A stretch of 64,000 nucleotides of DNA from Janthinobacterium saanense (GTDB lineage: Bacteria > Pseudomonadota > Gammaproteobacteria > Burkholderiales > Burkholderiaceae_D): positions 45,717 to 109,716 of the forward strand of contig NZ_JACHCI010000021.1 in NCBI RefSeq assembly GCF_014200675.1, written 5' to 3'. Below are positions 20,773 to 30,914 of the stretch, in pieces. Each line of letters starts with the position of its first letter. Within the stretch, counting starts at the first letter, position 1. The position numbers were made by a program, and so were the translations under genes. The notes beneath the pieces are model-generated. The model made no database searches and had not been told where the DNA came from. It saw only the letters and a program-made list of their open reading frames with translations.

Positions 20773-21324
20773 ATGAAGATTGCCAAAAATACAGTCGTTA
20801 CTGTCAACTACAAACTGTCAGACGCGCAAGACAATCTGATCGAAGATGGCAGTCAGCCTATGGTCTACCTGCACGGTGATTATGAAAACACCCTGCCGAA
20901 GATCGAAGAAGAGCTCGACGGCAAGGAAGTTGGCTATTCCAACACGATCCAGATCGAACCAGACGATGCTTTCGGTGAATACGATCCTGCGCTGGTCAAG
21001 GTCGAGCCACGCAACCGCCTGCCTGAGCCGCTGGAAGTGGGCATGCAGTTCGAAGGCATGCCGGAAAGCGACTCGCCTGACGAAGAAGCGATGATCTTCA
21101 CCGTCACCGATATCGCCGACGACAAAGTCGTTCTGGATGGCAACCATCCACTGGCAGGCATCGCGCTGCGCTTCTCGCTGACCGTCGCTGACGTGCGCGA
21201 AGCCACCGAAGAAGAAATCGCCCACGGCCACGTGCATGGCGCGCATGGCCATGACCATGGTGATGATGAGGGTGATGACGAAGGCGCCGAAGGCGATCAC
21301 TTCCGTACCCACCCTATCCACTAA
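20773..21324 (+). CDS. slyD: FKBP-type peptidyl-prolyl isomerase SlyD
   Basis: SlyD is a cytoplasmic prolyl isomerase and metallochaperone. The 183-residue product has FKBP strands (VVTVNYKLSDA), an inserted IF domain (GEYDPALVKVEPRNRLPE) and a His/Asp-rich metal-binding tail (HGHVHGAHGHDHGDD) as in nickel-handling SlyD. The start at 20773 follows an AAAGGA site; upstream residues from 20710 are not conserved. It is followed by an unusual inverted-repeat region. Confidence 0.93.
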   Translation: MKIAKNTVVTVNYKLSDAQDNLIEDGSQPMVYLHGDYENTLPKIEEELDGKEVGYSNTIQIEPDDAFGEYDPALVKVEPRNRLPEPLEVGMQFEGMPESDSPDEEAMIFTVTDIADDKVVLDGNHPLAGIALRFSLTVADVREATEEEIAHGHVHGAHGHDHGDDEGDDEGAEGDHFRTHPIH

Positions 21325-21330
21325 GTGGTA

Positions 21331-21448
21331 ACGCCTGACCAGACCTGCTGCGCGTCGGTATAGGTAGCCTGCGATGCTCACCGTACTTGAGTACGGTTGC
21401 GCTTCTTAGCCGCCTCTCCCTTCCGCTCGCTACGGTCTGGCCAGGCGT
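21331..21448. repeat. Inverted-repeat intergenic element after slyD
   Basis: ACGCCTGACCAGACC (21331-21345) and GGTCTGGCCAGGCGT (21434-21448) are inverted copies that pair at 14 of 15 positions. The 88 bp between holds a second hairpin with ACCGTACT and AGTACGGT arms. It has no open frame of note. The layout resembles a dispersed repeat, but copies elsewhere cannot be seen in this window. Confidence 0.6.
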
Positions 21449-21496
21449 CGTGACGCCTGTTGGATCATGACGTGTGGGTTGTCCTGGGCTGTGCGC

Positions 21497-22510
21497 TTAG
21501 CGGCGCACGGTCGGGGACTTGGCTCTGGCTTGCGCTGGTTTGAGCGTGCGTTCACGCACGTCAAACAGGGGCGACTTGCCGGGTTGGACTGCGATGGTGG
21601 CCCAGTCGCTGTCGATGCTGATGTGGCCGAGGTTGTCTTTCCAGTTGATTTTTGGTCCCTGGGTGCTTTTCTTGCCCGTCTTTTTGCTGCCCGCCTGGGT
21701 GTCTACCAGCAATACCTTGCCTTCGAATTTCTTGGCCAGCAGGCGGATTTGCTTGCGCGGGCTGGCGAAACCATCTTGCTTGCTGCTGAAATTGGGTAGC
21801 AGCGAACTTTCCTCTTCTTCCAGTATGTGCACGTCGCCGTCCGAGAACAGCACGATGCCGTCCAGTTTCTTGCGCTGGGCCATGGCGAATAAACGTTGTA
21901 GCCAGGAACGGTTGGCCACCAGCCGGTCTTCGAATTCGCTGTTGCGGCCTGCTTCTGGCAGGAAATGGTTGTTGTTTGCTGGCAGGTTGACGGTGGCAAA
22001 CAGCACGCCGCCATATTCCCAGTGGGCATTTTCCGCATAACTGCGGAACTTGGCCGTCGACGATAAGCGCGACAGGCTCAGTTTGCGCTGGCCCAGGCTG
22101 CTGTCGTCGGCAAAGAATACTTCGCGCAAGCGGTTCAGGCGTTCGATGGCGTTGGCGCGCCCCCGTGAATTGCGGCAGTTGGCCCAGTCGCTGGCCGACA
22201 GCGAAATGACCAGCGGCTGGCTGCTCGCGTCCAGCAAATCCTTGCGCTGGCTGTACAGCTTGTCGCTGCACGATTCGCTGGCTGCCTTGATGCCGGTCGC
22301 CACCAGAAAGGCGGGATGCAGGTTGTTGCTATCCTCGATCGCATGTTTTAAGGGGGCATCGTCCGGCCCCGCCTTGAAGGAATGCCCCAGCACGGCAAAG
22401 TCGAAGCCAGGTTCTTCTGCCTTTGCCAGCGCGCTCTGCCATAGCAGGCACACCGCCAGCGTACTGGCGGCGAGCCTTGCCAGGCTGACTTTGCCGGATT
22501 GGCTGATCAT
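21497..22510 (-). CDS. Degenerate metallophosphoesterase-like secreted protein
   Basis: The 337-residue product has an N-terminal signal peptide ([17 protein letters not shown]) and the layout of periplasmic calcineurin-like phosphoesterases: FAVLGHSF where active members have [15 protein letters not shown] where they have H-x-[14 protein letters not shown] where they have GDNEW, then [12 protein letters not shown] and [15 protein letters not shown]. Several metal-ligand positions (Asp of the first motif, Asp of GD, GDN) are therefore replaced, so it is probably not a phosphatase. Its start overlaps the mutS stop by ATGA and it is likely translationally coupled. The assignment rests on remembered family pattern and is moderate. 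Confidence 0.6.
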   Translation of the reverse strand: MISQSGKVSLARLAASTLAVCLLWQSALAKAEEPGFDFAVLGHSFKAGPDDAPLKHAIEDSNNLHPAFLVATGIKAASESCSDKLYSQRKDLLDASSQPLVISLSASDWANCRNSRGRANAIERLNRLREVFFADDSSLGQRKLSLSRLSSTAKFRSYAENAHWEYGGVLFATVNLPANNNHFLPEAGRNSEFEDRLVANRSWLQRLFAMAQRKKLDGIVLFSDGDVHILEEEESSLLPNFSSKQDGFASPRKQIRLLAKKFEGKVLLVDTQAGSKKTGKKSTQGPKINWKDNLGHISIDSDWATIAVQPGKSPLFDVRERTLKPAQARAKSPTVRR

Positions 22511-25179
22511 GCCTGCGCCAGCCGTTTCAGCTGGTACAACTGTTCCAGCGCATCGCGTGGCGTCAGCGCATCGGGGTCGAGGTCGGCGATGGCGTCCAGC
22601 AAGGCTTGCTGCGCCTCGTTGAGGGCAGCGGCCGGTGCCTGGGCTTCTTCTTCCTCTTGCGCATACGGATCGGCTGACGGCGCGGCAAACAGGTCGCGTT
22701 GCGGCGTAGCATCGAGCGCCTGCGCTTCCAGACGCGCCAGATGCTTGCGCGCGGCCTTGATCACCGGCTGCGGCACGCCTGCCAGCTGCGCCACCTGCAA
22801 GCCATAGCTTTGCGAGGCCGGGCCCGCCTGCACCGCGTGCAGGAAGACGATGCTGTCCTTGTGCTCGACGGCCGACAGATGCACATTGGCCGCGCTCGGA
22901 TGGCTGTCCGGCAATTGCGTCAGCTCAAAATAGTGCGTGGCGAACAGGGTAAAGCTGCGGCTGCTGTCGATCAGGTGGCGCGCGATGGCCCAAGCCAGGG
23001 CCAGGCCATCGAAAGTCGAGGTGCCGCGGCCCACTTCATCCATCAGCACCAGCGAGTGTTCGGTGGCGCCGTTCAAAATCGCGGCCGATTCCGTCATTTC
23101 CACCATGAAGGTCGAGCGGCCGCCCGCCAGGTCGTCGGTGGCGCCGATACGCGTGAAGATGCGGTCGATCGGGCCGATGGTCGCGCTGGAAGCCGGTACA
23201 TAACTGCCCACATAGGCCAGCAGGGTGATCAGGGCCACCTGGCGCATGAAGGTCGATTTACCGCCCATGTTCGGGCCGGTGATCAGCAGCAAGCGGCGTT
23301 CATTGACGAGTCGGCAATCGTTGGCGATAAAGCGTTCGATCTGTTTTTCCACTACCGGGTGGCGGCCTTCGACGATGTTGATGCACGGTTCGCTGACCAG
23401 CTGCGGCGCGACCCAGTTGTGCTGCTGTGCATGTTCCGTCAGCGCATTCAAGGTGTCGAGCTGGGCCAGGCCCTGGGCGATGGTTTGCAGGGTGCCGATA
23501 TGCGGCGCCAGCTCCGCCAGCAGCAGGTCGTACAGCAGCTTTTCGCGCACCAGCGCCTTGTCTTGCGCCGACAGGGCCTTGTCTTCGAACACTTTCAATT
23601 CCGGCGTGATATAGCGCTCGGCGTTTTTCAGGGTCTGGCGGCGGCGGTAATCGTCGGGCACCTTGTCGGTCTGGCCGTGCGTGACTTCAATATAGAAGCC
23701 ATGCACCTTGTTGTATTCCACGCGCAGGTTGGCGATGCCCGTGCGGGCCCGTTCGCGTATTTCCAGGTCCAGCAGGAACTGGCCCGCGTTTTCCGACAGC
23801 GCGCGCAATTCATCGAGTTCGGCGTCGTAGCCGCGTGCAAACACGCCGCCGTCGCGCACCATCGCCGCCGGTTCCTGCGCCACGGCGCGCATCAGCAGTT
23901 CCAGGCAGCTTTCCGGCGTGGCCAGGGCAGTGCGGATGGCGGCCAGCAAGACGTTGTCACTGCCTTGGCTCTGGCAGCGGATTACTTGTTCGCGCAAGGC
24001 AGGCAATTGCAGCAAGCCATCGCGCAGCGCCGCCAGGTCGCGCGGGCGCGCCGACAGCAGCGCGATGCGGGTGGTGATGCGTTCAATATCGGGCACTTGC
24101 GCCAGGGTCGCCGCCAGCGGACCGGCCGCCTCGCTTTGCGCCAGTGCGGCAATCGCTTCGTGGCGTGCGCGGGCAACACTCTGGTCGCGCCGTGCATGGT
24201 GCAGCCAGTGGCGCAGCATGCGCGAACCCATGGTCGTGCGGCAATGGTCGAGCAGCGAGAACAGGGTCGGCGATTCCTGGCCGCGTATGGTTTCCGTCAA
24301 TTCCAGGTTGCGCCGCGTGGCGGCGTCCAGGCCGATGAATTCGCTTTCGGTTTCCGTCGTCAGCGAGCGCACATGCTGCAAGCCACGGCCTTGCGTGGAC
24401 TGCGCATAACGCAGCAGCGCACCGGCCGCTCCAAACGCCGCACCCAGGCCATCGGCGCCAAAACCGGTCAAAGTGGCCACGCCCAGCTGGTCCAGCAGCG
24501 CCTTGTGGCCGCCGACCACGTCGAAATGCCAGTCCGGCACGCGGTTCACATGTGTGCCGGCATCGTTTTCGAACAGGTCGCCATTGTCGCCGCTGAGAAT
24601 CTCGGCCGGTACGATGCGTTCCAGTTCCTGGCGCAAGCGGGTGGTGACGGTGGCGCTATCGCCCGAAAACTCCATCAGCTTCAGGGCGCCGCTGGCCAGC
24701 GACAGCCAGGCCAGGCCCGTCGTCACCGTCTTGCGCTGCGTCACGCTGCACATGGCCAGGAGTGGCCGCTCGGATTTTTCTGGCAGCAAGTCGGCATCCG
24801 TCAAAGTGCCTGGCGTGACCACGCGCATGACCTTGCGCTCGACCGGTCCCTTGCTGGTGGCCGGGTCGCCAATCTGTTCGCAAATCGCCACCGACTCGCC
24901 CAGCTTGACCAGCTTGGCCAGGTAGCCATCGAGCGAATGAAACGGCACGCCGCACATCTTGATCGGATTGCCACTGGCCGCGCCGCGCGCCGTCAGGGTA
25001 ATGCCCAGCAAGCGCGACGCTTTTTCCGCATCTTCAAAAAACAGCTCGTAGAAATCGCCCATGCGGTAAAACACCAACATCGTCGGGTGATTGTCCTTGA
25101 TCGCCATATATTGCTGCATCATGGGCGTGAGCTTGCTCCGCTGGAGGTTGGCAAGCTCTTGATTTGACTGCATATTCAT
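22507..25179 (-). CDS. mutS: DNA mismatch repair ATPase MutS
   Basis: MutS recognises mismatches and starts methyl-directed repair. The 890-residue protein has the mismatch-binding [11 protein letters not shown] near the N-terminus, connector and lever domains, and the C-terminal ABC ATPase with Walker [28 protein letters not shown], and the final helix-turn-helix dimer region. The start at 25179 (MNMQSNQ) is chosen; an upstream in-frame ATG at 25263 would add 28 non-conserved residues. It is followed without a gap by the degenerate phosphoesterase. Confidence 0.97.
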   Translation of the reverse strand: MNMQSNQELANLQRSKLTPMMQQYMAIKDNHPTMLVFYRMGDFYELFFEDAEKASRLLGITLTARGAASGNPIKMCGVPFHSLDGYLAKLVKLGESVAICEQIGDPATSKGPVERKVMRVVTPGTLTDADLLPEKSERPLLAMCSVTQRKTVTTGLAWLSLASGALKLMEFSGDSATVTTRLRQELERIVPAEILSGDNGDLFENDAGTHVNRVPDWHFDVVGGHKALLDQLGVATLTGFGADGLGAAFGAAGALLRYAQSTQGRGLQHVRSLTTETESEFIGLDAATRRNLELTETIRGQESPTLFSLLDHCRTTMGSRMLRHWLHHARRDQSVARARHEAIAALAQSEAAGPLAATLAQVPDIERITTRIALLSARPRDLAALRDGLLQLPALREQVIRCQSQGSDNVLLAAIRTALATPESCLELLMRAVAQEPAAMVRDGGVFARGYDAELDELRALSENAGQFLLDLEIRERARTGIANLRVEYNKVHGFYIEVTHGQTDKVPDDYRRRQTLKNAERYITPELKVFEDKALSAQDKALVREKLLYDLLLAELAPHIGTLQTIAQGLAQLDTLNALTEHAQQHNWVAPQLVSEPCINIVEGRHPVVEKQIERFIANDCRLVNERRLLLITGPNMGGKSTFMRQVALITLLAYVGSYVPASSATIGPIDRIFTRIGATDDLAGGRSTFMVEMTESAAILNGATEHSLVLMDEVGRGTSTFDGLALAWAIARHLIDSSRSFTLFATHYFELTQLPDSHPSAANVHLSAVEHKDSIVFLHAVQAGPASQSYGLQVAQLAGVPQPVIKAARKHLARLEAQALDATPQRDLFAAPSADPYAQEEEEAQAPAAALNEAQQALLDAIADLDPDALTPRDALEQLYQLKRLAQA

Positions 25180-25407
25180 TGTAAGTCTTTGAGTTTGATC
25201 GTTGTTCTGTGTGGAATTCGGTGCTGCGTTTGCGCTATTGCGCAGCAGGCCATACTTTACCATTAGCGGCTGCCCGGCACTGCCACTTGCGGCGACAAAG
25301 TCGAGGGAATGATGGATTTGTCGCTATAAAAGATTACGCGATGGCCAGCACATGGTTGCCACTTTTGCCGATCTCGCCAGCGGCGGCAATCGCGTTCTCC
25401 ATGTCAT

Positions 25408-26568
25408 TCACTTTTCCATGGAACTGGGAACGAATCCCTCTTCGGTCAGGGCCTTTATGACGCCGCGCAATAGGTAATTGTTGGTGAAGCAGATCGCGTA
25501 CTGTCTGGCGCCTGGGTAGATTGCTTGCAGCATTTTCAGTTCTACCAGCCGTTTTATCTGATATGTGCGCTGGTTGTCAGTCAACTTTGGCATGATCTTT
25601 TTCAGGTCCGCCGATTTTGCACTTTTCAGCCGTACAACTTCAAGCAATACGTGATATTCGGCGAGCGTTATCAGCTGTCGCGCTCGTGAAATGTTGAGTG
25701 CCGGAATGAGAATTTTTTGCTCGATGTAATCGTAGTGTGTCAGCCGATCTACTTTTTGCAGCTCAATTAACACTCCTTCCAGTACGTAGATACACCAGTT
25801 TTCAATTCCCTGTGCGGTTCCACTATCTGCGGCGGCAAGCATCTGGTAGTAGCGCTCCCGGTTGTTGCAGAAGACTGCTGTCGGGTTTAACACGCGCCCA
25901 TCTTTGACGTTGAAGCCGTATTTGATGAGGAGAGCGTATGTCAGGAGGCGGACGACTCTTCCGTTTCCGTTCGAGAAAGGATGAATCCAGCCGAACCGGT
26001 GATGCGTGAGGGCTACTTTCATCAGATCGTACTTGGGCGCTGAGGCGGTGTTGACAAAATCAGTCAACTCTTTCATGTATTGCGGCACGGCAAGTGCCTC
26101 AGGTGGAAGATGCGCCGACATGGCGATGTTTACCGGTCCTTCCCGATATGCCCCCGGTGTTTTGTCGCCCTCACGCTGTAAGGTGCTCACGGCAATGGCG
26201 TGCAACTCGCGTATGAACGTTTCGGTCAATGGTGCACCAGGCTCCATGGCTTCTTCAACATACCGCATCGCTACTTCGATGTTGCTGATTTCTTTCATCT
26301 GTTCACCGTTGCCAGCCCCGTCATCGCCTCGTACTGTTGCGTCGACAAGATCGGCCAGCGTAGTGTGATTGCCTTCGATGCGGGCAGACCCCAGACTTTC
26401 CAGCATGTGGAAAATGTGCTTGAGCTGGAAGAACGCGCCCGCAGGCGTGCTGCCGCCCAATTGCAGGCGTCGAAGATGCTCAAGTTCATTGACGACATCC
26501 ACTAGCGGTGAATCAAATGTCGGGTTGCATAACTTGAGCTCGAAGTGTTCAAACTTGGGCTTATCCAT
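25408..26568 (-). CDS. Fic family protein with N-terminal inhibitory helix
   Basis: Fic enzymes transfer AMP from ATP to target proteins. The 386-residue product has the class II inhibitory motif S61-A-R-I-E65-G66, a Fic fold and the motif [12 protein letters not shown] starting at His196. The canonical Asp/Glu of HPFx(D/E)GNGR is Asn200 here, which could alter metal binding; conserved GNGR and His remain. The C-terminal 100 residues look like a winged helix ([20 protein letters not shown]), which suggests DNA-binding autoregulation. No partner antitoxin is adjacent. It has no Shine-Dalgarno sequence and its promoter seems to give a leaderless mRNA. Confidence 0.9.
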   Translation of the reverse strand: MDKPKFEHFELKLCNPTFDSPLVDVVNELEHLRRLQLGGSTPAGAFFQLKHIFHMLESLGSARIEGNHTTLADLVDATVRGDDGAGNGEQMKEISNIEVAMRYVEEAMEPGAPLTETFIRELHAIAVSTLQREGDKTPGAYREGPVNIAMSAHLPPEALAVPQYMKELTDFVNTASAPKYDLMKVALTHHRFGWIHPFSNGNGRVVRLLTYALLIKYGFNVKDGRVLNPTAVFCNNRERYYQMLAAADSGTAQGIENWCIYVLEGVLIELQKVDRLTHYDYIEQKILIPALNISRARQLITLAEYHVLLEVVRLKSAKSADLKKIMPKLTDNQRTYQIKRLVELKMLQAIYPGARQYAICFTNNYLLRGVIKALTEEGFVPSSMEK

Positions 26569-26574
26569 GGAGGG

Positions 26575-26608
26575 AATCTAGAAGTTATTGACAGTGGTGT
26601 CAATAACT
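26575..26608 (-). promoter_or_regulatory. Palindromic operator and leaderless promoter of the Fic gene
   Basis: AGTTATTGACA, GTGG, TGTCAATAACT is a perfect inverted repeat (26583-26608). On the minus strand its right arm supplies TTGACA (26603-26598), a 17-bp spacer follows, then TAGATT (26580-26575). A start about 7 nt further falls on the ATG at 26568, so the mRNA would have no leader, in line with the missing ribosome binding site. A repressor on the palindrome would cover the -35. Confidence 0.65.
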
Positions 26609-26820
26609 ATCTCAAATCTTCTCGGAAAAACCTTTTTAAATCAATATGTTGATCAAGGTGTCGTGATTCATTATCTAAAAATGATCAATGAGGTATCTGC
26701 AAAATCATCGCACAGCATCTTGTAAAACCCATCGCTTGCCATCTGAGATAGCACAGCTCGTTCATAGCCGGCATACGCCCCGCATAGGCTGCGGCAGTAG
26801 CACATGCCACGCGACTTCGA

Positions 26821-26842
26821 TATAATAATGAGAATTATTCTC
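26821..26842 (+). promoter_or_regulatory. Fur box over the fecI promoter
   Basis: TATAAT at 26821-26826 is overlapped by the 19-mer at 26824-26842, containing GAGAATTATTCTC, which matches the Fur consensus at 15 of 19 positions. The sigma factor start is 60 bp downstream. Confidence 0.75.
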
Positions 26843-26901
26843 AATCAGGTTTTATCCAAGTTCCCGCTCCAGGACCTTGTGGCTACGTTCCAGGAATCGT
26901 A

Positions 26902-27405
26902 ATGGCTGACAGCATCGCCCCTGACTTTATCAGCAATATGTATCGCCAGAACCATGGCTGGCTGCTGGGCTGGTTGCGCAGCAAGCTGGGGAGTGCCGTC
27001 GATGCCGCCGATGTGGCGCAAGATACTTATGTGCGGGTGATCGACACTGGCCGGCTGCCCGAGTATGAGCAGCAGTCGCGCGCTTATCTGGCGCGGATTG
27101 CGAAACACCTGGTGGTGGATCTGCAGCGCCGGCGGCGGCTGGAATATGCCTACCTGGAAGCGCTGGCGCATTTTTCTGCCGACCAGATGCCGTCGGTGGA
27201 GCAGCGCGCCATCACGCTGCAAACCCTGTGCCTGCTCGATGCGGCGCTTGACCGCCTGCCCTTGCGTGTGCGCGAGGCATTTTTACTGTCGCAATTCGAT
27301 GGCCTGACTTACCAAACCATTGCCGAGCGCATGGGGGTCTCGCTGGGATCGGTGCGCAAGTATATGTTCCAGGCCGCGCAAGCCTGTTTTTCGGTGATGG
27401 TCTAG
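26902..27405 (+). CDS. ECF sigma factor, FecI type
   Basis: The 167-residue protein has region 2 (FISNMYRQNHGWLLGWL and DVAQDTYVRVID) and region 4 (LPLRVREAFLLSQFDGLTYQ) of an iron-responsive extracytoplasmic-function sigma factor. It should direct RNA polymerase to the receptor gene in this cassette when the receptor-FecR signal arrives. A Fur box lies in its promoter. It heads a FecI-FecR-TonB receptor cassette and is separated from fecR by 3 nt. Confidence 0.93.
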   Translation: MADSIAPDFISNMYRQNHGWLLGWLRSKLGSAVDAADVAQDTYVRVIDTGRLPEYEQQSRAYLARIAKHLVVDLQRRRRLEYAYLEALAHFSADQMPSVEQRAITLQTLCLLDAALDRLPLRVREAFLLSQFDGLTYQTIAERMGVSLGSVRKYMFQAAQACFSVMV

Positions 27406-27408
27406 TCC

Positions 27409-28383
27409 TTGGAGGCATCGAACGACATAGTATCGGCCGAACACCGTCAACAGGCCCTGGAGTGGCTGGTGACCATGTGGTCGGGCGAGGTCACGCCGGA
27501 AGAGCAGCTTGCGCTGAGCAACTGGCGCCAGGCGGCGCCCGAGCATGAGCTTGCCTGGCTGCAGCTAGCGAAGATGGCGCAGCGCTTGCGTAGCGTACCG
27601 CCACAAACGGCCGGGCTGACCTTGCGTGAAAGTGGCCGCCGCAATCAGCGCCGCGTGCTCTTGCGTGGCTTGCTGCTGGTCTGCGGTGGGGGCGCTGCGG
27701 TGTACACCTTGCGTGGCAGTTCGCCGTGGCAAACCATGACGGCGCAATATGCCACTGCCACCGGCGAACGCCGCGATCTGGTGCTGGCAGACGGCACCCG
27801 CATCAGCATGAATACGGCCACCGCCTTCGATGTCCACTTTGACGCCGGCTTGCGGCGTATCGATTTGCACAAGGGTGAAATTCTCGTCACCACCGCGCAT
27901 GAGCCGGCCACACCTCATCGCGACTTTGTGGTGGTCACCAGGCATGGCATGGCGCGCGCGCTGGGCACCCGCTTCACCGTGTATCAAGGTGGCGAACATA
28001 CCCGGGTGGAAGTCTACGAGGGCGTCGTCGAGGTGCGGCCCCGCTTGAGCCCGGATGCGCCCCTGCGCCTGCCCGCAGGCAGGCAGCTGCGCTTTACGGC
28101 GGCAGCGGCCGATGCTGTGCGCGCGCTGCCGTCGGATTACCCGGCGTGGCTCGATGGCGTGCTGGAAGCGGAGCAAATGCGCTTGCAGGATTTCCTGGCA
28201 GAACTGGGGCGTTACCGTAAAGGGGTGATCCGCTGCGACCCTGCCGTCGCCAATGAAGTGGTGTCAGGGCGCTATCCCTTGGGCGATACCGACAAGGTGC
28301 TGGCCGCCCTGGAACAAGCCTTGCCGGTGCGCATCAGCTACGCGACGCCTTACTGGGTCACAGTGCAGGCGAAAAAAAAGTAA
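27409..28383 (+). CDS. FecR-type anti-sigma/signal transducer
   Basis: The 324-residue inner-membrane regulator has the DUF4880 N-terminal cytoplasmic segment (ALEWLVTMWSGEVTPEEQ, WRQAAPEHELAWLQLAKM), a membrane segment about residues 83-103 (LLLVCGGGAAVYTL), then a periplasmic FecR domain (LVLADGTRISMNTATAFDV and HGMARALGTRFTVYQ) and a C-terminal STN-interacting part. It should hold FecI in check until the receptor signals. The only in-frame start near the beginning is TTG at 27409, with GGAGG overlapping the first codons, so the start is uncertain. Confidence 0.88.
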   Translation: MEASNDIVSAEHRQQALEWLVTMWSGEVTPEEQLALSNWRQAAPEHELAWLQLAKMAQRLRSVPPQTAGLTLRESGRRNQRRVLLRGLLLVCGGGAAVYTLRGSSPWQTMTAQYATATGERRDLVLADGTRISMNTATAFDVHFDAGLRRIDLHKGEILVTTAHEPATPHRDFVVVTRHGMARALGTRFTVYQGGEHTRVEVYEGVVEVRPRLSPDAPLRLPAGRQLRFTAAAADAVRALPSDYPAWLDGVLEAEQMRLQDFLAELGRYRKGVIRCDPAVANEVVSGRYPLGDTDKVLAALEQALPVRISYATPYWVTVQAKKK

Positions 28384-28457
28384 AAAATGGGTAGATCTTT
28401 TTTCTTTTCATTCGGGATGTAGATATCACCCTCTTGATTTGAAAGGATAGACTGTTC

Positions 28458-30908
28458 ATGTTGCAACAACCGCTCCCATTCCGCCGCCGTCATATCGTCC
28501 AGGCCATCTTGCTCGCGGGCTTGTCGCTTGCCGCCGCCTCCACCACCGCTCTTGCCCAGGGCGCAAACCCGGAAACGCGGCGCCACGTCGAGATCGCTGC
28601 AGGCACGCTGGACAGCGCGCTGAACCGTTTTGCGGGCAGCACCGGCATCTTGCTGGCCATCGACGGTAAGTTGACCGCAGGCAAAACCAGCAATGGCATC
28701 CGTGGCAGTTACACGCCCCAGGAGGGCTTGGCCGCCTTGCTGCACGGCAGCGGGCTGGAAGCCTTGCCCCAGGCGGACGGCGCTTACGCCTTGCGTAAGG
28801 CGGTCGCTACGCAAAGCACCATGCTGCCGGAAGTGGTCGCCATGAGCGAAGATGACAGCAGCCCGGCCAGCCGCGTGCTGATCAACGGCGCCCGTGGCGA
28901 GACCCCGCTGGCCGGCGGGCGCCTGGCGCGCAGTGGCGGCCTGGGCGTGCTGGGCTTTGCCGACCTGATGGATACGCCGTTCAGCACCACCAACTATACC
29001 GCGCAAATACTCGAAGACCAGCAGGCGCGCACCCTGGCGGACGTGGTCGTCAACGAAGCATCGGTGCGCACCATGACCTCGACCGGCGGCTTCAGCGAAG
29101 ATTTCCAGATACGCGGTTTCAATGTCACCAGCGGCGACGTCGGCTTGAATGGCCTGTATGGACTGGCCTCGTCGAACCGCATGCCCACCGCCTTCATGGA
29201 GCGCGTGGAAGTGTTGAAAGGTCCGGGCACCCTGATGTACGGGATCAGCCCGAACGGCAGCATAGGCGGCAACATCAACATCGTCACCAAGCGCGCCAAG
29301 GATGAAGCTATCACGCGCCTGACGACCACCTACGAAAGCAAGTCCTTGCTGGGCGGCCAGCTCGACGTGGGGCGCCGGTTTGGCGAGAACAATGCCTGGG
29401 GCCTGCGTTTTAATGGGGTGTACCGCAACGGCGACACCAATATCGACAATGGCCAGCAGCAATTCGGACTGGCCGCGCTGGCGCTGGACTACCGCGCAGC
29501 CAATCTGCGCTGGTCGGTGGATGCCTACGCGCAACGCGAGGATACCGACAATTTCCGCGCCCAGATCGGTTTCCGGCCTGGCATCACCCGCCTGCCGGCA
29601 GCGCCTTCCGGCCACCGCGCCATTTATGAAGGCGCCGACCTGAAGATACGCGACTCGACGATCGCTTCGCGCCTGGAGTACGACTTGTCGCCACAAGTCA
29701 TGCTGTACGCCGCTGCCGGTTATCACTATGGCGCCAGCGAACAGGATTTTCCTTCCGCGCGCGGCATGGATGCGATGGATGAGAAGGGCAATATCCGCGT
29801 CAGCAGCGCCTGGTATGACGCGGCCTCGCGCAGCAAGACTGGCGAAATTGGCGCCCGTGCACGCTTTAATACACAAGGCATCGAACATATGCTCAGTTTT
29901 TCCGCTTCGCGCCTGGAGCAGGAAGCAGGCAGTTTCTATCTGCCGGCGCCGGCGGGCACGGCCGTCGATTCGACTATTTACGCGCCGCTGCCGGTCTATC
30001 AGCTCAGCGGTAATCGTGTTTCACCGAGCAAGAATTCGGCGACCCAGCTGACCAGCATGTCTTTAACCGATACCTTGTCCTTTGCCGATAACCGCATCTT
30101 GCTGACTGCCGGCCTGCGCCAGCAGAAAGTGCAAGCCCAGAACTTCAACGCGGCGGGCGCGGTGACTACTTCGTATGGCGAAAGCGCGGTGTCGCCGATT
30201 GCCGGCGTTGTCGTGCGCCCCTGGGACGATGTGTCGCTGTACGGTAACTTTACTTCCGGCCTGACGCGCGGCTCGACGGCGCCGCTCGGTACGGCCAATG
30301 TGGGCGAAGTGTTTGCGCCATTCAAGTCGAAACAGTATGAAATCGGGCTGAAGGTGGACCGTAACAAGGTCATCAGCGGTGTCTCGCTATTCCAGATCGA
30401 GCGCCCGAATGCGATTACCGACCCGATCAGCAATATCTACAGCATGGATGGCAGGCAGCGTAACCGTGGCCTGGAATTGTCAGTCGTTGGCGAAGCCGTG
30501 CGTGATCTGCGCCTGATGGCCAGCGCCACCTTTTATGACGCCAAGCTGCAGCGTGCGGCCGGTGGTCTGAACCAGGGCAAGGACGCGATTGGCGTGCCCA
30601 GGCACACGCTCAACCTGGGCGCCGACTGGGACCTGCCGGGCGTAACCGGTCTGAGTGTGAATGCGCGCGCGATTTACACGGCGGCCACGCCGTATGACGT
30701 GGCCAATACGCTGGAGATGCCATCCTGGCAGCGCTACGATATCGGCGCACGCTACCGCACCACGATCCTGCGCACGCCGGTGGTACTGCGCGCCAGTGTA
30801 GAGAACGTATTCAACAAGCGCTACTGGTTGTCCAGCAGCACCTTGTTGACGGTCAGTACCGCCGCTGCACCACGTACCGCGCTGCTGTCGGCCCAGTTCG
30901 ATTTGTAA
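28458..30908 (+). CDS. TonB-dependent siderophore receptor with STN signalling domain
   Basis: The 816-residue outer-membrane protein has a signal peptide ending near ALAQ, an STN domain (ETRRHVEIAAGTLDSALNRF, about residues 35-115) that meets FecR in the periplasm, a plug (VVVNEASVRTMTSTGGFSED to GNINIVTK) and a beta barrel to the terminal LLSAQFDL. This is the FpvA/FhuE type that both imports a ferric siderophore and signals to FecR-FecI. The ligand is not predictable. Its ATG follows GAAAGGATAG. Confidence 0.93.
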   Translation: MLQQPLPFRRRHIVQAILLAGLSLAAASTTALAQGANPETRRHVEIAAGTLDSALNRFAGSTGILLAIDGKLTAGKTSNGIRGSYTPQEGLAALLHGSGLEALPQADGAYALRKAVATQSTMLPEVVAMSEDDSSPASRVLINGARGETPLAGGRLARSGGLGVLGFADLMDTPFSTTNYTAQILEDQQARTLADVVVNEASVRTMTSTGGFSEDFQIRGFNVTSGDVGLNGLYGLASSNRMPTAFMERVEVLKGPGTLMYGISPNGSIGGNINIVTKRAKDEAITRLTTTYESKSLLGGQLDVGRRFGENNAWGLRFNGVYRNGDTNIDNGQQQFGLAALALDYRAANLRWSVDAYAQREDTDNFRAQIGFRPGITRLPAAPSGHRAIYEGADLKIRDSTIASRLEYDLSPQVMLYAAAGYHYGASEQDFPSARGMDAMDEKGNIRVSSAWYDAASRSKTGEIGARARFNTQGIEHMLSFSASRLEQEAGSFYLPAPAGTAVDSTIYAPLPVYQLSGNRVSPSKNSATQLTSMSLTDTLSFADNRILLTAGLRQQKVQAQNFNAAGAVTTSYGESAVSPIAGVVVRPWDDVSLYGNFTSGLTRGSTAPLGTANVGEVFAPFKSKQYEIGLKVDRNKVISGVSLFQIERPNAITDPISNIYSMDGRQRNRGLELSVVGEAVRDLRLMASATFYDAKLQRAAGGLNQGKDAIGVPRHTLNLGADWDLPGVTGLSVNARAIYTAATPYDVANTLEMPSWQRYDIGARYRTTILRTPVVLRASVENVFNKRYWLSSSTLLTVSTAAAPRTALLSAQFDL

Positions 30909-30914
30909 CGGTGT

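Larger units (their letters stand above)
26569..26901. other. Divergent promoter region, Fic gene and fecI-type gene
   Basis: The 333-bp gap has an operator-promoter for the minus-strand Fic gene at its left end and a Fur box with TATAAT for the plus-strand sigma gene at its right. The AT-rich middle (about 26610-26800) holds nothing I recognise. Confidence 0.6.

Noticed and set aside
22699..25167. 822-codon plus-strand frame opposite mutS
   Set aside because: Antisense to mutS, Arg/Gln/Ala-rich with no domain; a composition effect.
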